A DNA stretch of 64,000 nucleotides, taken from contig JAWNGF010000004.1 in assembly GCA_037039685.1 (NCBI GenBank), positions 2,108,001 to 2,172,000 on the forward strand, in the 5' to 3' direction. The notes beneath the pieces were generated by a model. That model was not told the DNA's origin. It was given only the letters and a program-made list of their open reading frames with translations, and ran no database searches. This DNA comes from Ceratobasidium sp. AG-K (lineage: Eukaryota > Basidiomycota > Agaricomycetes > Cantharellales > Ceratobasidiaceae). Shown here piece after piece: positions 30,990 through 42,500 of the stretch (within the stretch, counting starts at the first letter, position 1; every line of letters starts with the position of its first letter). The position numbers were made by a program, and so were the translations under genes.

Positions 30990-33900
30990 GTGTGTGGAGA
31001 GACCAAAGAACTGGCAATGGAAACAATGTACTTTAGAGCAACAAACAAATCAACCATTGTTTACACAAGCATTGCTGGTATCACAGAACCAGTCCCTACT
31101 CTCATTGATTCAGGAGCTTCTAAGAACTTTATGGACAACTCTTGGGCCCGCTCCAACAACATTCCTCTCATTGAGCTTCCCTCTCCACAAAAAGTAATTG
31201 GCATTCAGGGGAAAGAACTCTTGCACCAAATACGCTTCAAAGCCAAGCTTGTACTGGACGTAGAAGGAAAAACCTTCAAACAAATCTTTTTTGCTATGCC
31301 TACTGGAGAAACCAAGCTCATTTTAGGACTTGAGTGGTTAGAAGAAGCAAACCCCAATATTGACTGGAAAATGAAGCACATATCATGGCAACCAGAACCC
31401 ATACAGGCAAGAACAGCCTCAATAGACAACCTACCAGAAGAATTCAAAGAATTTGCCGACATGTTTAGCAAAGAAAAGTTCAAGAGAATTCCGGATCATT
31501 GCCCATACAACTGCGCCATCGACTTCAAGGAAGGGGCTGAACTTCCAAAACCGGCCAGACCTATCCCGCTCTCACCAGCCAAATCTATTGCACTAAGGGA
31601 GTACCTGGATGAAGAAATCACCACTGGGAAACTTTGACCTAGCAAATCCCCCATTGCATCACCTTGTTTCTTTGTCAAAAAACCTGTTGATCCAAAGAAT
31701 CCAGAAGCAGTACGCCAATTACGGCTTGTTCAAGACCTCAGAGGAGTGAATGCTATTACAAAGGACAACAGGTTTCCAATGCCCTTAATGGAAGATCTTC
31801 TGGATAAAATCAAGGATGCAAAAATTTTCTCCAAGATCAATCTATGCATGGGGTTCAACAATATCAGAATCAGGGAAGGGGACGAGTGGAAAATGGCTTT
31901 CAGAACCAAGGAAGGCCTTTTCAAATACATTGTCATGCCCTTTGGACTAAAAAACGCACCTGCCATATTCCAAAGATACATGAACCACATCTTCCATGAC
32001 CTTATTGACATATGTGTCATAGTAGACATTGATGACATCCTAGTCTTCTCTAAAAACAGAAGCCAACATACTATAGATGTCAGGAAGGTGCTGAAGATCT
32101 TACTGGATGAAAACCTGTTTGCAAAGCTCCCAAAATGCGAATTCTTTGTCACCAAACTTACATATACCGGACTGGGAATCAGTGACTCTGGCATCTCAAT
32201 GGAGGAAGAGAAGGTCAAGGCAATAAAGGAATGGAAGGAACCAAAAACGGTCAAGCAGGTTCAGGCGTTCCTAGGATTTGCAAACTTCTACCAAAGATTT
32301 GTACCAAATTTTAGCTGTTTAGCAAAACCCTTGACAACTCTGACAAGAAAGGATAACAAATGGAAATGGGAAAAGGATCAACAGGAGGCTTTCAACACTC
32401 TGAAAACAGAGATTAGCAAGGAGCCCACACTACGCCATCCTGACCCTGAGAAACCCTTTTTCCTGGAAACAGATGCGAGCGGAGTAGCAATGGGGGCAAT
32501 TCTGTCTCAAAGGCAAGACAATGGCTACCTACACCCTATAGCGTTCCTGTTGGAATCCTTCAATGAGGCCCAGCTCAACTACGACGTCCATGACAAGGAA
32601 CTTATGGCAATCATAGAATCTTTGACACATAGGAGGTTATACCTTGAGGGAACAAAGGATCCAATCACTATCTACACCAATCACAGGAACCTACAGTTCT
32701 GGAAGGAAGCAAGAACGTTCAACCGTTGACACACAAGATGGCATCAACTACTGGCTTCCTACAACTTTGATATCATATACCGTCCTGGAATCCTTTTGTC
32801 TAAACCAGACCTGTTGTCAAGACAATCTGACCACAAGGATATTCCCACACCAGAACAAATCATGATATCCGCTGAAAAATTTAAAGGATCTATGGGGCAG
32901 ATGGACACAGACATTATAGCAACCATCAAGGAAGCACAGGAAACTGATGAAGGACTGGCAAAAATCAAGGAAATCTGCAAATCAAGGGAAATGTTACCAA
33001 GAACCCTGCAATATAGTGCAAAAGATTACGACTTCAAGGAAGGACTAATATGGTATAAAGGGAAAATTTACGTCCCGGAAGATAAGGAAGCCAGACTGTC
33101 CACCATGCAACTACACCACGACTCAAGGATTGCAGGGCACCAAGGACAAGCCAGGACGTTGGAACTAACATCAAGAAGATACTTCTGGCGAGGGACAAAG
33201 CACAGCGTAAACAGATACATGGAATCCTGCAAGACCTGCCAAAGAACAAGGGGATCAAAGTCAATAGTTCCAATCAAACCTCTAGAAATTCCAAAGGGTC
33301 CCTGGGAAGACGTAGCATTTGACTTTGTAGTAAAATTGCCGAAGTCCAGAGGGTCAGACAGCATCATGGTAGTGGTGGACTGGTTCTCAAGAATGGCGCA
33401 TTTCATACCCTGCAAGGAATCTCACACAGCAAGCAAGCTGGCAAATCTTTTTGTCACAAATGTTTGGAAACTTCACGGCTTTCCAAAAAGCATGATCTCA
33501 GACTGAGGGACTACTTTCAATTCTAAACTTATGAAGGCCATTTACGAGAGAATTGGAACCAACCCAAGTTTCAGCACTGCCTACCACCCCCAGACAGATG
33601 GAGTGACAGAGAGAATCAACCAATGGATGGAAGGCTGGCTATGATCCTTTGTCAACTACCGGCAAGATGATTGGGCGGACTTGTTACCTATTGCAGAATT
33701 CAGTTATAATCTGCAGAAGCACCATGTAACAGGTAGTTCCCCTTTTGCAATAGTCTACAGCAGAGAACCACTGTGGAACATCTCATCAGAAGAAATGACA
33801 GTTCCTGAAGCAAACACCATTATGGAAAAATGGCGTAGCATCCACAACAAAGCGATTGCATCAATGGAAAACCAAAGGCTCCTGGAGGAAGGACCAAAAA

Positions 33901-34814
33901 ACGAATACCAGGAAGGAGATCTAGTATGGCTGTTGGGAAGAAACATCCAAACAAAAAGACCCTCAAAGAAACTGGATAACAAGAAGCATGGACCATTTGT
34001 TGTGAAGCAAAAGATAGGATCACATGCTTATGAGCTCACTCTGCCTGCAACAATGAGGGTGCACCCTGTTTTCCACATCGACTTACTCAGCCCTTACATA
34101 GAAGACACGGAGTTCAATCAAAACCAACCCCAACCGCTGCCAATCATTACTGAAGAAGGAGAAGAAGAATATGAAGTAGAAAACATTTTGGGCTGGAAGG
34201 AAACAAAGGATGGTCTTTTTTACAGGGTCAGATGGAAGGGATATGGAGACAAAGAAGACACAGAACAGAAGGCAGAAGATTTTGGACATCTATCCAAGAT
34301 CATCAAGGACTTTCTACGTTGACACCCCAAAGCTCCCACGCCATCTAACTACGTTCCAGGAAAGATAAAAGGCAGAGGGGGCGCAGTCGGTAGTGATATC
34401 TGCAAAACTTGCAACTACTCCAAACTACACACCTCACTCTACTCTCTAAATCTTTTTTGCTCTCCACAATGCCTGCTGTCACCCGCTCCACAATCACCAA
34501 CAACCTCACCCGCGTCCTTGAAGGACCTGCCTTTGCCACAGCAAGGATCCTTGACGCTGGAGCCGCCCTCTACGTCTTCAAGAGGGCGCAGCAGAGCTCC
34601 GGCAGAATGCACTTTAGGGCGTCAGACGACGTCCTACACTCAGACCTGGGAGAATTCCAGTGGGTTGGAAAGAAATGGCCAACATGCATGCAACTCCTAC
34701 AAAAGGACATCTTTGTTTGTCAAGGATGCGCTGCGTTCCAGGTCTCAGAGGTCGTCCTCCTTTCCACCCATATGCTCGGAGTTGTTGAATGGGGACACGA
34801 GGGGGCATACTTGA
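30990..34814 (+). pseudogene. pol: Pol of element C, five in-frame TGA codons
   Basis: -1 frame relative to gag. Protease LIDSGASKNF, RT, RNase H, integrase and chromodomain (EEYEVENIL ... VRWKGY) in order. Stops at 31635, 32727, 33504, 33642 and 34320 are all TGA, and at 31635, 32727, 33504 and 34320 the aligned codon of A or B is CGA. At 33642 B reads CGA as well. The RT active-site box reads DIDD: the Tyr codon is GAC at 32025-32027. The copy could not make functional Pol. Confidence 0.88.
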
Positions 34815-35233
34815 GCAAATGGGTACCAGGGTACGACGGGAGACAACCAACGCTCTGACCTAGGTGGAACAACGTGTGGGACGCCAACTACAAAAGGGAC
34901 TTGAGCGACTGGAAGATGGAAAGGGGCAGATACCAGAAGGAAAAGTTTGAGTGGGCTCCGAACTGGTGGAAGTGGGAGGACGCAGATGTGTCAGCATGGA
35001 AGGAAGCAGAGCCACACGTGTGACAATGGGACAAGGATTTTGTGGAAGCTCAGAAGAGGGTTTTGGACTGGTCCAAGGCTGACTGGACAAAGGAGGAGAC
35101 ATGGGAGGAATGGGAAAAGTTCTCAGACAAACCAGGTAACACTGTGTTCAACCCAATAGACTTGACCATCAAGGAGGATGAGGGCCTGGAAGAGCACATG
35201 CTCGCCAAAATCAAGGATTGCAAAATCCAATGA
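34469..35233 (+). pseudogene. ORF3 of element C, two TGA codons
   Basis: Exactly 255 codons as in A and B, overlapping the pol tail. Very similar to B ORF3 along its whole length, including the Cys84-x-Gly-Cys87 motif and the Trp-rich C-terminus. TGA at 34856-34858 (B has CGA) and at 35021-35023 (B has CGA). Confidence 0.75.
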
Positions 35234-35275
35234 AGCCCATCCAGGTCCCCTAGATGGACTCCTGAGGGGGAGTAA

Positions 35276-35717
35276 TGTCGTGCGCTAGCTCACTCCATTG
35301 GTCTCATCTTGCGTCTCACCCCTCTGTTCTCTTCTTTGTTGTTATGTTTCTATGTTGTTTGTCTTTTTGTGTACCGCGTTGCCATGTCCTTGTGGTTATC
35401 TGTTACATTGTGTAACGCGGCTGTGCTTTGTATGAGTCATGACTGCCTGCGCAGCATGACTCACTTGGACACTCCTGACTGGCTTGTATGTATGACTTGG
35501 TCTTTTTCTGAATATATATAGAGGACCAACAAGCCTGGTAACCCCAGCTTGTTTTGTCTCGTCAAACATCCCCTTTGAGTGACACTTTGAACCACTCCTA
35601 CCCTCAATAGCCTACAGGCACTTAAGTGTGTTGTGGTTCAAGAGGTCACTTAGGTCTTAGTGCCATCCACTCTCCATTGCGGCTTGTCTCATAGCCACCA
35701 AGAAGAAGCTTACAACA
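35276..35717 (+). repeat. 3' LTR of element C (442 bp)
   Basis: TGTCGTGCGC to TTACAACA, preceded by the purine tract GAGGGGGAGTAA. It is followed not by the target duplication but by another partial LTR. Confidence 0.9.
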
Positions 35718-35884
35718 GTTTTGTCTTGTCAAACATTCCCTCTGAGTGACACTCTGAACCACCCCTACCCTTAAGAGTCTACAGCCACTTAAGTGTGGTG
35801 CAACTCAAGAGGTGTTTTAGGTCTTAGTGCCATCCACTCTCCCTTGTGGCTTGTCTCATAGCCACCAAGAAGTAGCTTACAACA
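35718..35884 (+). repeat. Extra partial LTR (R-U5) appended to element C
   Basis: 167 bp corresponding to the LTR from nucleotide 6 of the predicted R (GTTTTGTC...) to the LTR end, lying between the 3' LTR of C and the CTGTA duplication. It differs from both C LTRs at many positions and shares variants with the solo LTR at 7209-7676 (CCATCCACTCTCCCTTG, AAGTAGCTTA). Confidence 0.85.
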
Positions 35885-36392
35885 CTGTATCTGCATCAAT
35901 TCCCGGTTGCATCCATACATAGGCGGGCCCTTTGCAATAACCCATAACATAAGTGATTTTCTGTTCTGTAGTTGCTTGTGGGGATGTGTGGTTTATGTAC
36001 AAAGTACATTGCAACTTAAACTTGTCAAATTTGTCTACATCTCCGGAAAATTCTTCTGGGGGATGCATTTTGAGTTTGTATCCAGGAGTAGTTGTTGACA
36101 TGGTGGTAGAGGGTGTTGCTCGCAGGTTTGCAAGTGATTGAGATACTGCATTCATTAATTGGTGAAGAGGTGCGATCTGTGCAGTTTGGTTCTGAATTGC
36201 AATGACGTCTGCAACGGTGTTGTTCATTCCTTGTTCTAGGGTGGTGGTGATGCCATTTAAGGCATTGATGTGACTGTTGATTTTTTGCACCTTGTCTATT
36301 AAAGCATTGATTGCATGTGCAACTACATCAGGTGGAGATGTTGCAGATATTTGGGTAAATCCCCCTTGGCTTGGTGATGGGGCTCTTGACAT
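35885..36392 (-). pseudogene. gag: Gag of element E, N-terminal part
   Basis: Minus-strand frame from ATG 36392 (Met-Ser-Arg-Ala-Pro). Coiled-coil-like N-terminus, then the start of the capsid region, cut at 35885 by element C. It continues in frame at 28560. Confidence 0.75.
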
Positions 36393-36416
36393 GTTGGAGT
36401 GGGGAAAAGTGTAGAT

Positions 36417-37230
36417 TTATTGAGATCCAAGACTGTACAAAATATTGCAAATCTGTCTGCAAACTTTTCTATCTTTAATGCAGTGCAGATTTCTCAAAAA
36501 CACCAATTCAAGATTTTTGTCTTCCAAAAACAACGTGTTGATTACTCCCAGTTCCTTGTACTGTTTGTATATATAGTTACAATGAACGTCTTCAATAAAG
36601 AGTAATAGGGATTCTAGTCTAAGCTGGTCCCTGTGTTGTCCCTGTGTAAGTTGATGGCTTGATCCCACTGAAAAGAGTTGGGTGCAATAGTATTAAGGTG
36701 ATTTAGAAGGTGGTAATCCTGGATAATAGGAACATGCACTTCTGTTGCAAGATGACAATATTTGCCCTTGATTTTGTCTTTGAGGGTTTTGATGGTGCAC
36801 CACTGATGTTTGTTGTTGTTGATGAGGTTTTCAACCTTCTGAGTATGTTTTTCTTGGATTTTAATAAGTTGATTGCAATTTTCAATCAGGAAGCGGGTTT
36901 GTTCTTGCAGGTGCTTGACTTCAATATTGGTGTTGGCTAGATGTATGCTTTGGACACAATCTTGATTGGCTTGTTGCTTGCACGTGTTATCAATGTTCAA
37001 TTCAATGAACTTGAGCCTTGAATGAAGTACTTGATAATTGGCTTCAAGTTGGTTGTGGTTTTCATTGTTCCTGGTATGTTTGACCCTTAGTTCCTCTGCT
37101 TGCTCAACTTGATCTTCTTCTAGTACTTCAATTCAACTGTTTAATTTGTCAATTTTAGTGTCTAGATCAAGTACAAAGTCTTTTAGTTTAAAAACTGCTT
37201 CACAGAGGCTAAAGAATGTGGGGAACACTT
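36417..37230 (-). pseudogene. Additional ORF upstream of gag in element E, coiled coil, degenerate
   Basis: Minus-strand reading from about 37230 to 36417 gives roughly 270 codons rich in Glu, Lys, Asn and Gln with long coiled-coil potential. It is broken by one TGA (37133-37135) and one frameshift near 36640. It lies between the 5' LTR and gag. No ATG is evident at its start. None of the other elements has a frame here. Function unknown; it may be a former N-terminal extension of gag. Confidence 0.45.
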
Positions 37231-37695
37231 TTAAGGTTAATTAGTCAGTTACTAATTAATCCTTTTTTAGTGTGTACTGGTGCAAACAACAAGTTGATGT
37301 GGTTCTTGATGGATGTGAGTGTTAACTTGGGCAGTGCTCCGACCACTTTCCAGGTTGGCTTGAGAGGATCTGGCTTCCTTGAGATGTTGATTTGGATATG
37401 AGAGGTGCTAGATGCTAAGCTTTTGCTTTATATACTCCTTATCTGATCTTATCAGTTATCAACAGCCTTGGGCAGGCGTAATAGCAACAGTGTATGACAG
37501 AGTAAGGGTGTATTTAGCTGACTAAAGCTGCTATGACCCAAAAGAGGATAACAATTGGGTTCACTGATGATGTATAGCAACGTGGGACTACCAGTCTATA
37601 TCAAGTATAGCTTGTTGTCTGTTGTACTATGCCCGTTTTCCTGTGTACATTCTATCAACTTGGTGGAAGAGCAGGGGCTTAAGGCCGATGCTTAA
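37231..37695. other. Leader of element E, nothing further seen
   Basis: Untranslated leader between the primer site and the upstream frame. A TATA-like stretch near 37430 and several short inverted repeats are present, but no gene is supported. Confidence 0.4.
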
Positions 37696-37707
37696 AAGGC
37701 TTGACCT
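37696..37707 (-). other. Primer-binding site of element E, self-priming type
   Basis: Minus-strand AGGTCAAGCCTT lies 2 nt inside the 5' LTR. It is the exact reverse complement of the LTR sequence AAGGCTTGACCT (minus strand; plus coordinates 37831-37842, and 22795-22806 in the other LTR). The sequence differs completely from A and D but has the same length and spacing. Confidence 0.78.
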
Positions 37708-37709
37708 AA

Positions 37710-37859
37710 TGTCCCAACTTGGGTCAATTAGGTATAAAAAGGGTTAAGGGGTTTGACTCAGACAAGTCTTAGAACCCAAGGAGTAGAAGTAGTTAAGAGG
37801 ATTTGATATTGTCAAGTCCTAGTGGAGAGGAGGTCAAGCCTTGTCGTTAACCGGCTTGA
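37710..37859 (-). repeat. 5' LTR of element E, inner part (split by element F)
   Basis: Starts TGTCCCAACT on the plus strand and is cut at 37859 by F, which duplicated CTTGA (37855-37859 and 45048-45052). Holds TGACTCA (about 37755-37761) and the self-primer. F separated the TATA box from the RNA start site. Confidence 0.9.
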
Positions 37860-38304
37860 TGTCACAACCCTAACCAAACCTTGGAGGCCGAGACTCCACA
37901 GGCAGTGAGGATAGGGGATGGGACAACGGCAAAGGTCAAATGGACGGCAACTAAGGCCTAAGTGAGTCACATGACAAGTGATGGGAAAACAACAAGAGAA
38001 CAAGTCTTGTGGAGACAAGACTTGTGTCGCTGGTATATATACTAACTACTGTGGCTATGTACAATAGGAAGCAAGCAACAAAGGAAAACAGAACAAGGAA
38101 AGACAGGAGTCCAAGAGAAGCAGAGGCAAGACAAAGGAAACAAGATAAGTCCATGGACACCAAGGAGACAAGGGAACCAGCCAGGCAGGCATGTCCCGCA
38201 ATCATGGCTTACATAAAGGCAACTATATGCGCCAAGGCAAGAAGAACAAGACCAAGCACAAGACAACAAGACAACAAAGAGAGATACAAGTAAAGGTTGT
38301 GACA
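37860..38304 (-). repeat. 3' LTR of element F (445 bp)
   Basis: Plus-strand TGTCACAACC to GTTGTGACA, followed by the C-rich complement of the polypurine tract at about 38305-38315. TGAGTCA at 37963-37969; TATA (TATATATAC) near 38033-38042. Confidence 0.93.
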
Positions 38305-38328
38305 CTACCCCCCCTTCTAGGTCAGGGC

Positions 38329-38826
38329 TTACTTGGTAAAAGACAAAACAGACATATCAGGAAGCCCACGGGCCACAAGCACAGACTCCGCCCCATCATC
38401 CAACACAAATGGGTCCTCAGCCGTCCCATTTCCCTTCCACAAACCGCAATCCTCCTTGTCCGTCAAGTTGATGATGGGGTCGGCACATTTGTCGTCCTGG
38501 GTGAGGTCAATGACCTTGAATGGGTGGCCAAGACGGGCCTTGCGCAAGGCGTCCATGATGCGGACTGCATCATGGATGTCTTGGGCGTCAAGGGCAATCC
38601 AGTTCCGCCAGCGCACAAGGGGCTTGCCCACAAAGGAGCGGGGGGCACAAGCTGACCAATAGCGGCCAGAGACAATGAAGTAGAAGGCCTGCTGGAGGCC
38701 TGAGTGCCAATAACAGCCCTTGTTGCAGGTGGGTTTGAGCGTCCGCTTGAAGGACGCGGAGCAGGTATAGATGTTGTTATAGATGCGGACCATGAATGAG
38801 TTGGTGGATTGGCAGGGGGCAGACAT
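38329..38826 (-). CDS. ORF3-like frame of element F, 165 residues, unknown function
   Basis: Open frame from ATG 38826 (Met-Ser-Ala-Pro) to just before the LTR. It overlaps the last ~360 nt of pol in another frame, the same position as ORF3 in A/B/C and D. It has a Cys-x-x-Gly-Cys (TCNKGC) near residue 31-36, a basic and aromatic middle and an acidic C-terminus (VIDLTQDD, FVLDDG). Similarity to the other ORF3 proteins is weak and may be positional only. No signal peptide or membrane segment. Confidence 0.5.
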   Translation of the reverse strand: MSAPCQSTNSFMVRIYNNIYTCSASFKRTLKPTCNKGCYWHSGLQQAFYFIVSGRYWSACAPRSFVGKPLVRWRNWIALDAQDIHDAVRIMDALRKARLGHPFKVIDLTQDDKCADPIINLTDKEDCGLWKGNGTAEDPFVLDDGAESVLVARGLPDMSVLSFTK

Positions 38827-41795
38827 GGTGCAGGAGTGGGAGTACAAGGGGTGGATGTGTTAAGCGCACAGGAGAGGAAAGTAAAAACTTTTTGGTGGGG
38901 AGCTTGGACTCCCGCCACTTCTTTAATATGTTTGGAACGCCGAATGGGCTGTTCCTCCTTTTCTTTGATGGCTGAATTGTCCTTTGTTTCCTCATGGCGA
39001 CGCTTCCTTGTAACCTTGGGGACTTCCTTGATGGCTTCTGGATGTTCCCTGTGGAACTTGCTAATGAGTTCTGATGTGTTGCCAAGGTTCTCCACCGGTT
39101 CCCAGGAATTGTGTTCTGATGTGTAGCCTTTCCACTTGACGTAGTACTTGAGGATTCCTCTTTCCACCTTGGAGGACAGGATCTGTTCAACTTCATATTC
39201 TTCTTCACCCTCAGGGGTCTCAATGGGTGGTGGTGGTTCAATAACGCGTCCCTCAATCTCATCTTCTTCATACTTGGCAAGGCGGGATACATTGACTACT
39301 GGATGCATGGTCATGGATGGTGGAAGTTCCAGTTTGTACGCATTCCTTCCAACTGCTTCCAAGATTGTGAAAGGGCCCAGATGCTTGTGAGAAAGTTTGA
39401 TTGATGGTTGGTTCGAGGAGATGTGATCATGACTGAGCCAAACTTTGTCCCCAATGATGAAGGGATCCTCTAGACGCCGTTGGTCCGCATATTCCTTGTC
39501 CCATTCTTTACTCAGGGTCAGGCTTGCTTTGGCTTCTTCCAGGTTGTCGTGGATGCGCTGGGCGTGGGCCAAGGCTTCTGGAACTGAACCGTCTTCTAAT
39601 GGTGTGCCATCAATGGAGGGGTGAAAAGCCGAGTTGGCAAAGAAAGGGGTCATGCCAATGCTAGAGTGTAAGGAATTGTTATACGCAAATTTGGCAAAGG
39701 GAAGCAAAGAAGCCCAATCATGCTGTCTAAAGGATACGTAGGTCTGCAGAAAGGCCTCTACCATTTGGTTGATTTGTTCTGTCTGGCCATCCGTCTCAGG
39801 GTGATAAGCGGTAGAGAGTCTGGGTCTAATCTTCAAGGCCTGATAGAGTTCTCTCATGAACCTTGATGCAAAGGTGGGGCCTCGATCTGACACAACTGTT
39901 TCCGGGGTACCATGCAGCTTCCAACAGTGTTCCATGAACAATTCTGCTAACTTGGGGGATGTGATCTTCTTGGTACAGGGAATGAAATGTGCCATTTTTG
40001 TGAGTGTGTTGACAATAACCAGAATAGAGTCTAGGCCTCTTGATAGGGGTAGTTTGACAATCATATCAACCAAAATGTGTTGCCAGGGTTTAGAGGGGAG
40101 CTCTAGTGGTTGCAATTCTCCTAGGGGGCGCTGGTTGATTGGTTTGCTTTGTTGGCACAAGTCGCAGGATGACATGTATTTGTTGATAAACGCCTTCATT
40201 GATGGCCACCAGTATTCCCGCTTGATCAATTCCAAAGTCTTTGCTTGCCCCATGTGACCAGCTGCCTTGTTGTCATGATGGAGTTCCAAGATTTGTTGCT
40301 TGAGCTTGTTGTTGCTAGGAACATAGACCCGACCTTTCCTGTATAGCAAGTTATTTTGGATCTTCCAATCCTCAAATTCCTTCCGGACCATGGCAGGTGC
40401 TTTCTTGGGTTGGTTGCTGAGGAATGCCCAAATGGACTGGATGTATTTGTCACTTGGCAGCTGATTTTGAATGGAAGTGTGAATCTCCACCATTGATGCT
40501 ATGCCAGTAGATGCTTCTTTGGCCAAATTGATGAAGATGTGAGGTGCGAGTAGGGGTTTTTGAGGGACTACCCCCCCTTCTAGATTGTGGTCGCTCCACC
40601 GACTGAGTGCATTGGCTTTTCCATTGAGTCCGCCAGCCCAATATTTGATCTGGAAATTGAATTCTGACAGGAAGACCACCCATCTGTTTTGACGCTTGGT
40701 GAGGACTTTGGAGGTCATGAAATACTCTAGATTCTTATGATTGGTGATGAGTAGAACCGGAATTTCTGTTCCTTCCAATAGGTGACGCCATTCCTTGAAA
40801 GCTTTGATAATTGCCAGGAGTTCCTTATCAAAAATATTGTAGTTTTGCTCTGCTGGTGTTAGGCTCTTGGACATGAAAGCGACAGGATGCAGTTTGCTAT
40901 CCATTCCATATTGACTAAGGACCGCTCCCGTGGCTTTGTCTGTTGCATCACATTCAATGATGAACCCTTTTTCTTCATCCGGTTGTAACAGGATGGGTGC
41001 TTGTAGAAATTCCTGGATCATTCTTTTGAAGCTAGCCTGTGTCTCTGCATTCCATTCCCAAGGTTTCCCTTTCATAGTGAGGTCATAGAGGGGTCTGGCA
41101 ATGTGTGTATAACCCTTGATGAACTGCCTGTAGAAGTTTGCAAATCCCAGAAAGGTTTGAACATTGGTAACATTCCTTGGAACTGGCCATTTTTTGATTG
41201 CTGACACTTTTTCTTCCTGCATCTCAACTGCTTCTCCTGAAATTACCAAGCCTAAATAGTCCACCTTTGGCACATGGAATGAAAATTTCTTGAGGGAGCA
41301 ATAGAGGCCCATCCGTTGTAATCTACGCAGTACTTCCTTGACATGAGCGGGGTGTTCTTCTGGATTTTTGGAGAAGATCAAGATGTTGTCAATGTAAATT
41401 TCCACATAGACTCCTTTGATGTCCCTGAATTCTGCGTCCATCATGTTCTGGAAGGTTGCCAGTGAATTGGTCAGACCAAACGGCATGACCTTGGTTTCAT
41501 AAAGGCTGTATTTTGTTCTAAACGCCGTTTTGTATACGTCTTCTTCAGCAACCCTGACCAGGTTGTAACCAGATTTTAAATCCAATTTGGTGAAGATCTT
41601 GGCTCCTTTAACTTGTTTGATGAGGTCATCAGTCCTTGGGAGTGGGTAACGGTTTTTCTTTGTCCACCTGTTTAAGTACCTGTAGTCCATGCACAGTCTT
41701 GGTGGTTGGGGAACACCGTCAATATTGTGGCAACGGACAAACATGACTGGTGACGCCCATTCAGAGGTGGATGGAACAATGAATCCCTTTTCCAA
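38463..41795 (-). pseudogene. pol: Pol of element F (RT-RH-IN-chromodomain), open but active site damaged
   Basis: 1110-residue open frame. RT (from about residue 10), RNase H (FIIECDATDKATG, about 275), integrase HHCC (about 520-560) and DDE core (about 585-745), chromodomain (EEYEVEQIL ... VKWKGY, about 900-950), then a Lys/Arg-rich tail. The RT box reads YIDN: the second catalytic Asp is Asn (codon AAC at 41385-41387), as expected from GACGAC to GACAAC, a CpG to CpA change. Upstream it is separated from the protease frame by TAA and TGA near 41820-41830. Confidence 0.85.
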
Positions 41796-41828
41796 GTTTT
41801 TGTCAATCCATGCTTTCAGGATTCAGTC

Positions 41829-42341
41829 TTATTCTTTGGTTAACAAATAGACCACCCCAATCTTGGGTTTAGCGCCAGGTTCCAGTTCAATTTTGAGGTC
41901 ATAGGGTCGATGTGGTGGGAGTTTATCAACTTCTTTTGCAACAAAAACGTCCTGAAACTCCAGATACTTGTTGGGAAGTTTTCCCACTACCCCCCCTTCT
42001 AAAGCGCTGCATTCTTTGTAAAGACATTTGGACGCACAGAAGTGTGAATTGAATTCTAGTGTTCCTCCTGTCCAATTGATTTGTGGATTATGCTTTTTTA
42101 ACCATGGTGTGCCTAAGACTACTGTGTGTCGTCCCAAAGGTGCTACATTGCAAGTGATTTCCTCCACATGATTGTTCATAATAATTTGGAAGGTAGCCTC
42201 TCGTTCAATAAGTCCATTTGCTATTGGTCGTCCATCAATGACCTGTACCCGCCATGCCACTTTCTTCTTTTTTGTAGGGATTTTATGTTTAGCAATATAT
42301 TTGGAATTAATGAAGTTTCCGGAGGCACCGGAGTCAATCAT
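41829..42341 (-). pseudogene. pol: Protease region of element F Pol
   Basis: In the same frame as the RT segment and as gag. It carries the aspartic protease motif MIDSGASGNF and the downstream VVLGTPWL flap/linker region. It ends at TAA, closely followed by TGA, where relatives read Gln-Asp-Arg. The junction with gag (42342-42500) contains further stops in this frame and a probable small indel. Confidence 0.8.
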
Positions 42342-42500
42342 AGCGACTGTGATAAGGTTTTCTCAGGCTTTCGATTGTTATTGGCACACGGAGTTGGTCT
42401 GCGTATTCGGTGGAACATAAATATATTTTGTTGACAGACTGATTTTGATTCTCCATAGCAACACCATCTAATTCTGTCTTCAGGGCGCCTGATGCTCCCT

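Larger units (their letters stand above)
28561..35884 (+). mobile_element. Chromovirus C (A/B family), inserted in E gag, TSD CTGTA
   Basis: Plus-strand relative of A and B flanked by CTGTA (28556-28560 and 35885-35889). Structure: LTR 28561-29027, self-primer site, gag, pol, ORF3, LTR 35276-35717, then an extra partial LTR 35718-35884 that also lies inside the target duplication. Gag is open. Pol has five and ORF3 two TGA codons. The two full LTRs differ in length (467 versus 442 bp), so it is older than B. Confidence 0.93.

Noticed and set aside
8383..35023. A variant genetic code or programmed UGA readthrough, because nearly all internal stops are TGA
   Set aside because: Intact relatives have CGA at the same codons and the positions differ between copies. 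The host-type genes at 60611 and 58487 end in TGA. CpG mutation explains the bias more simply.
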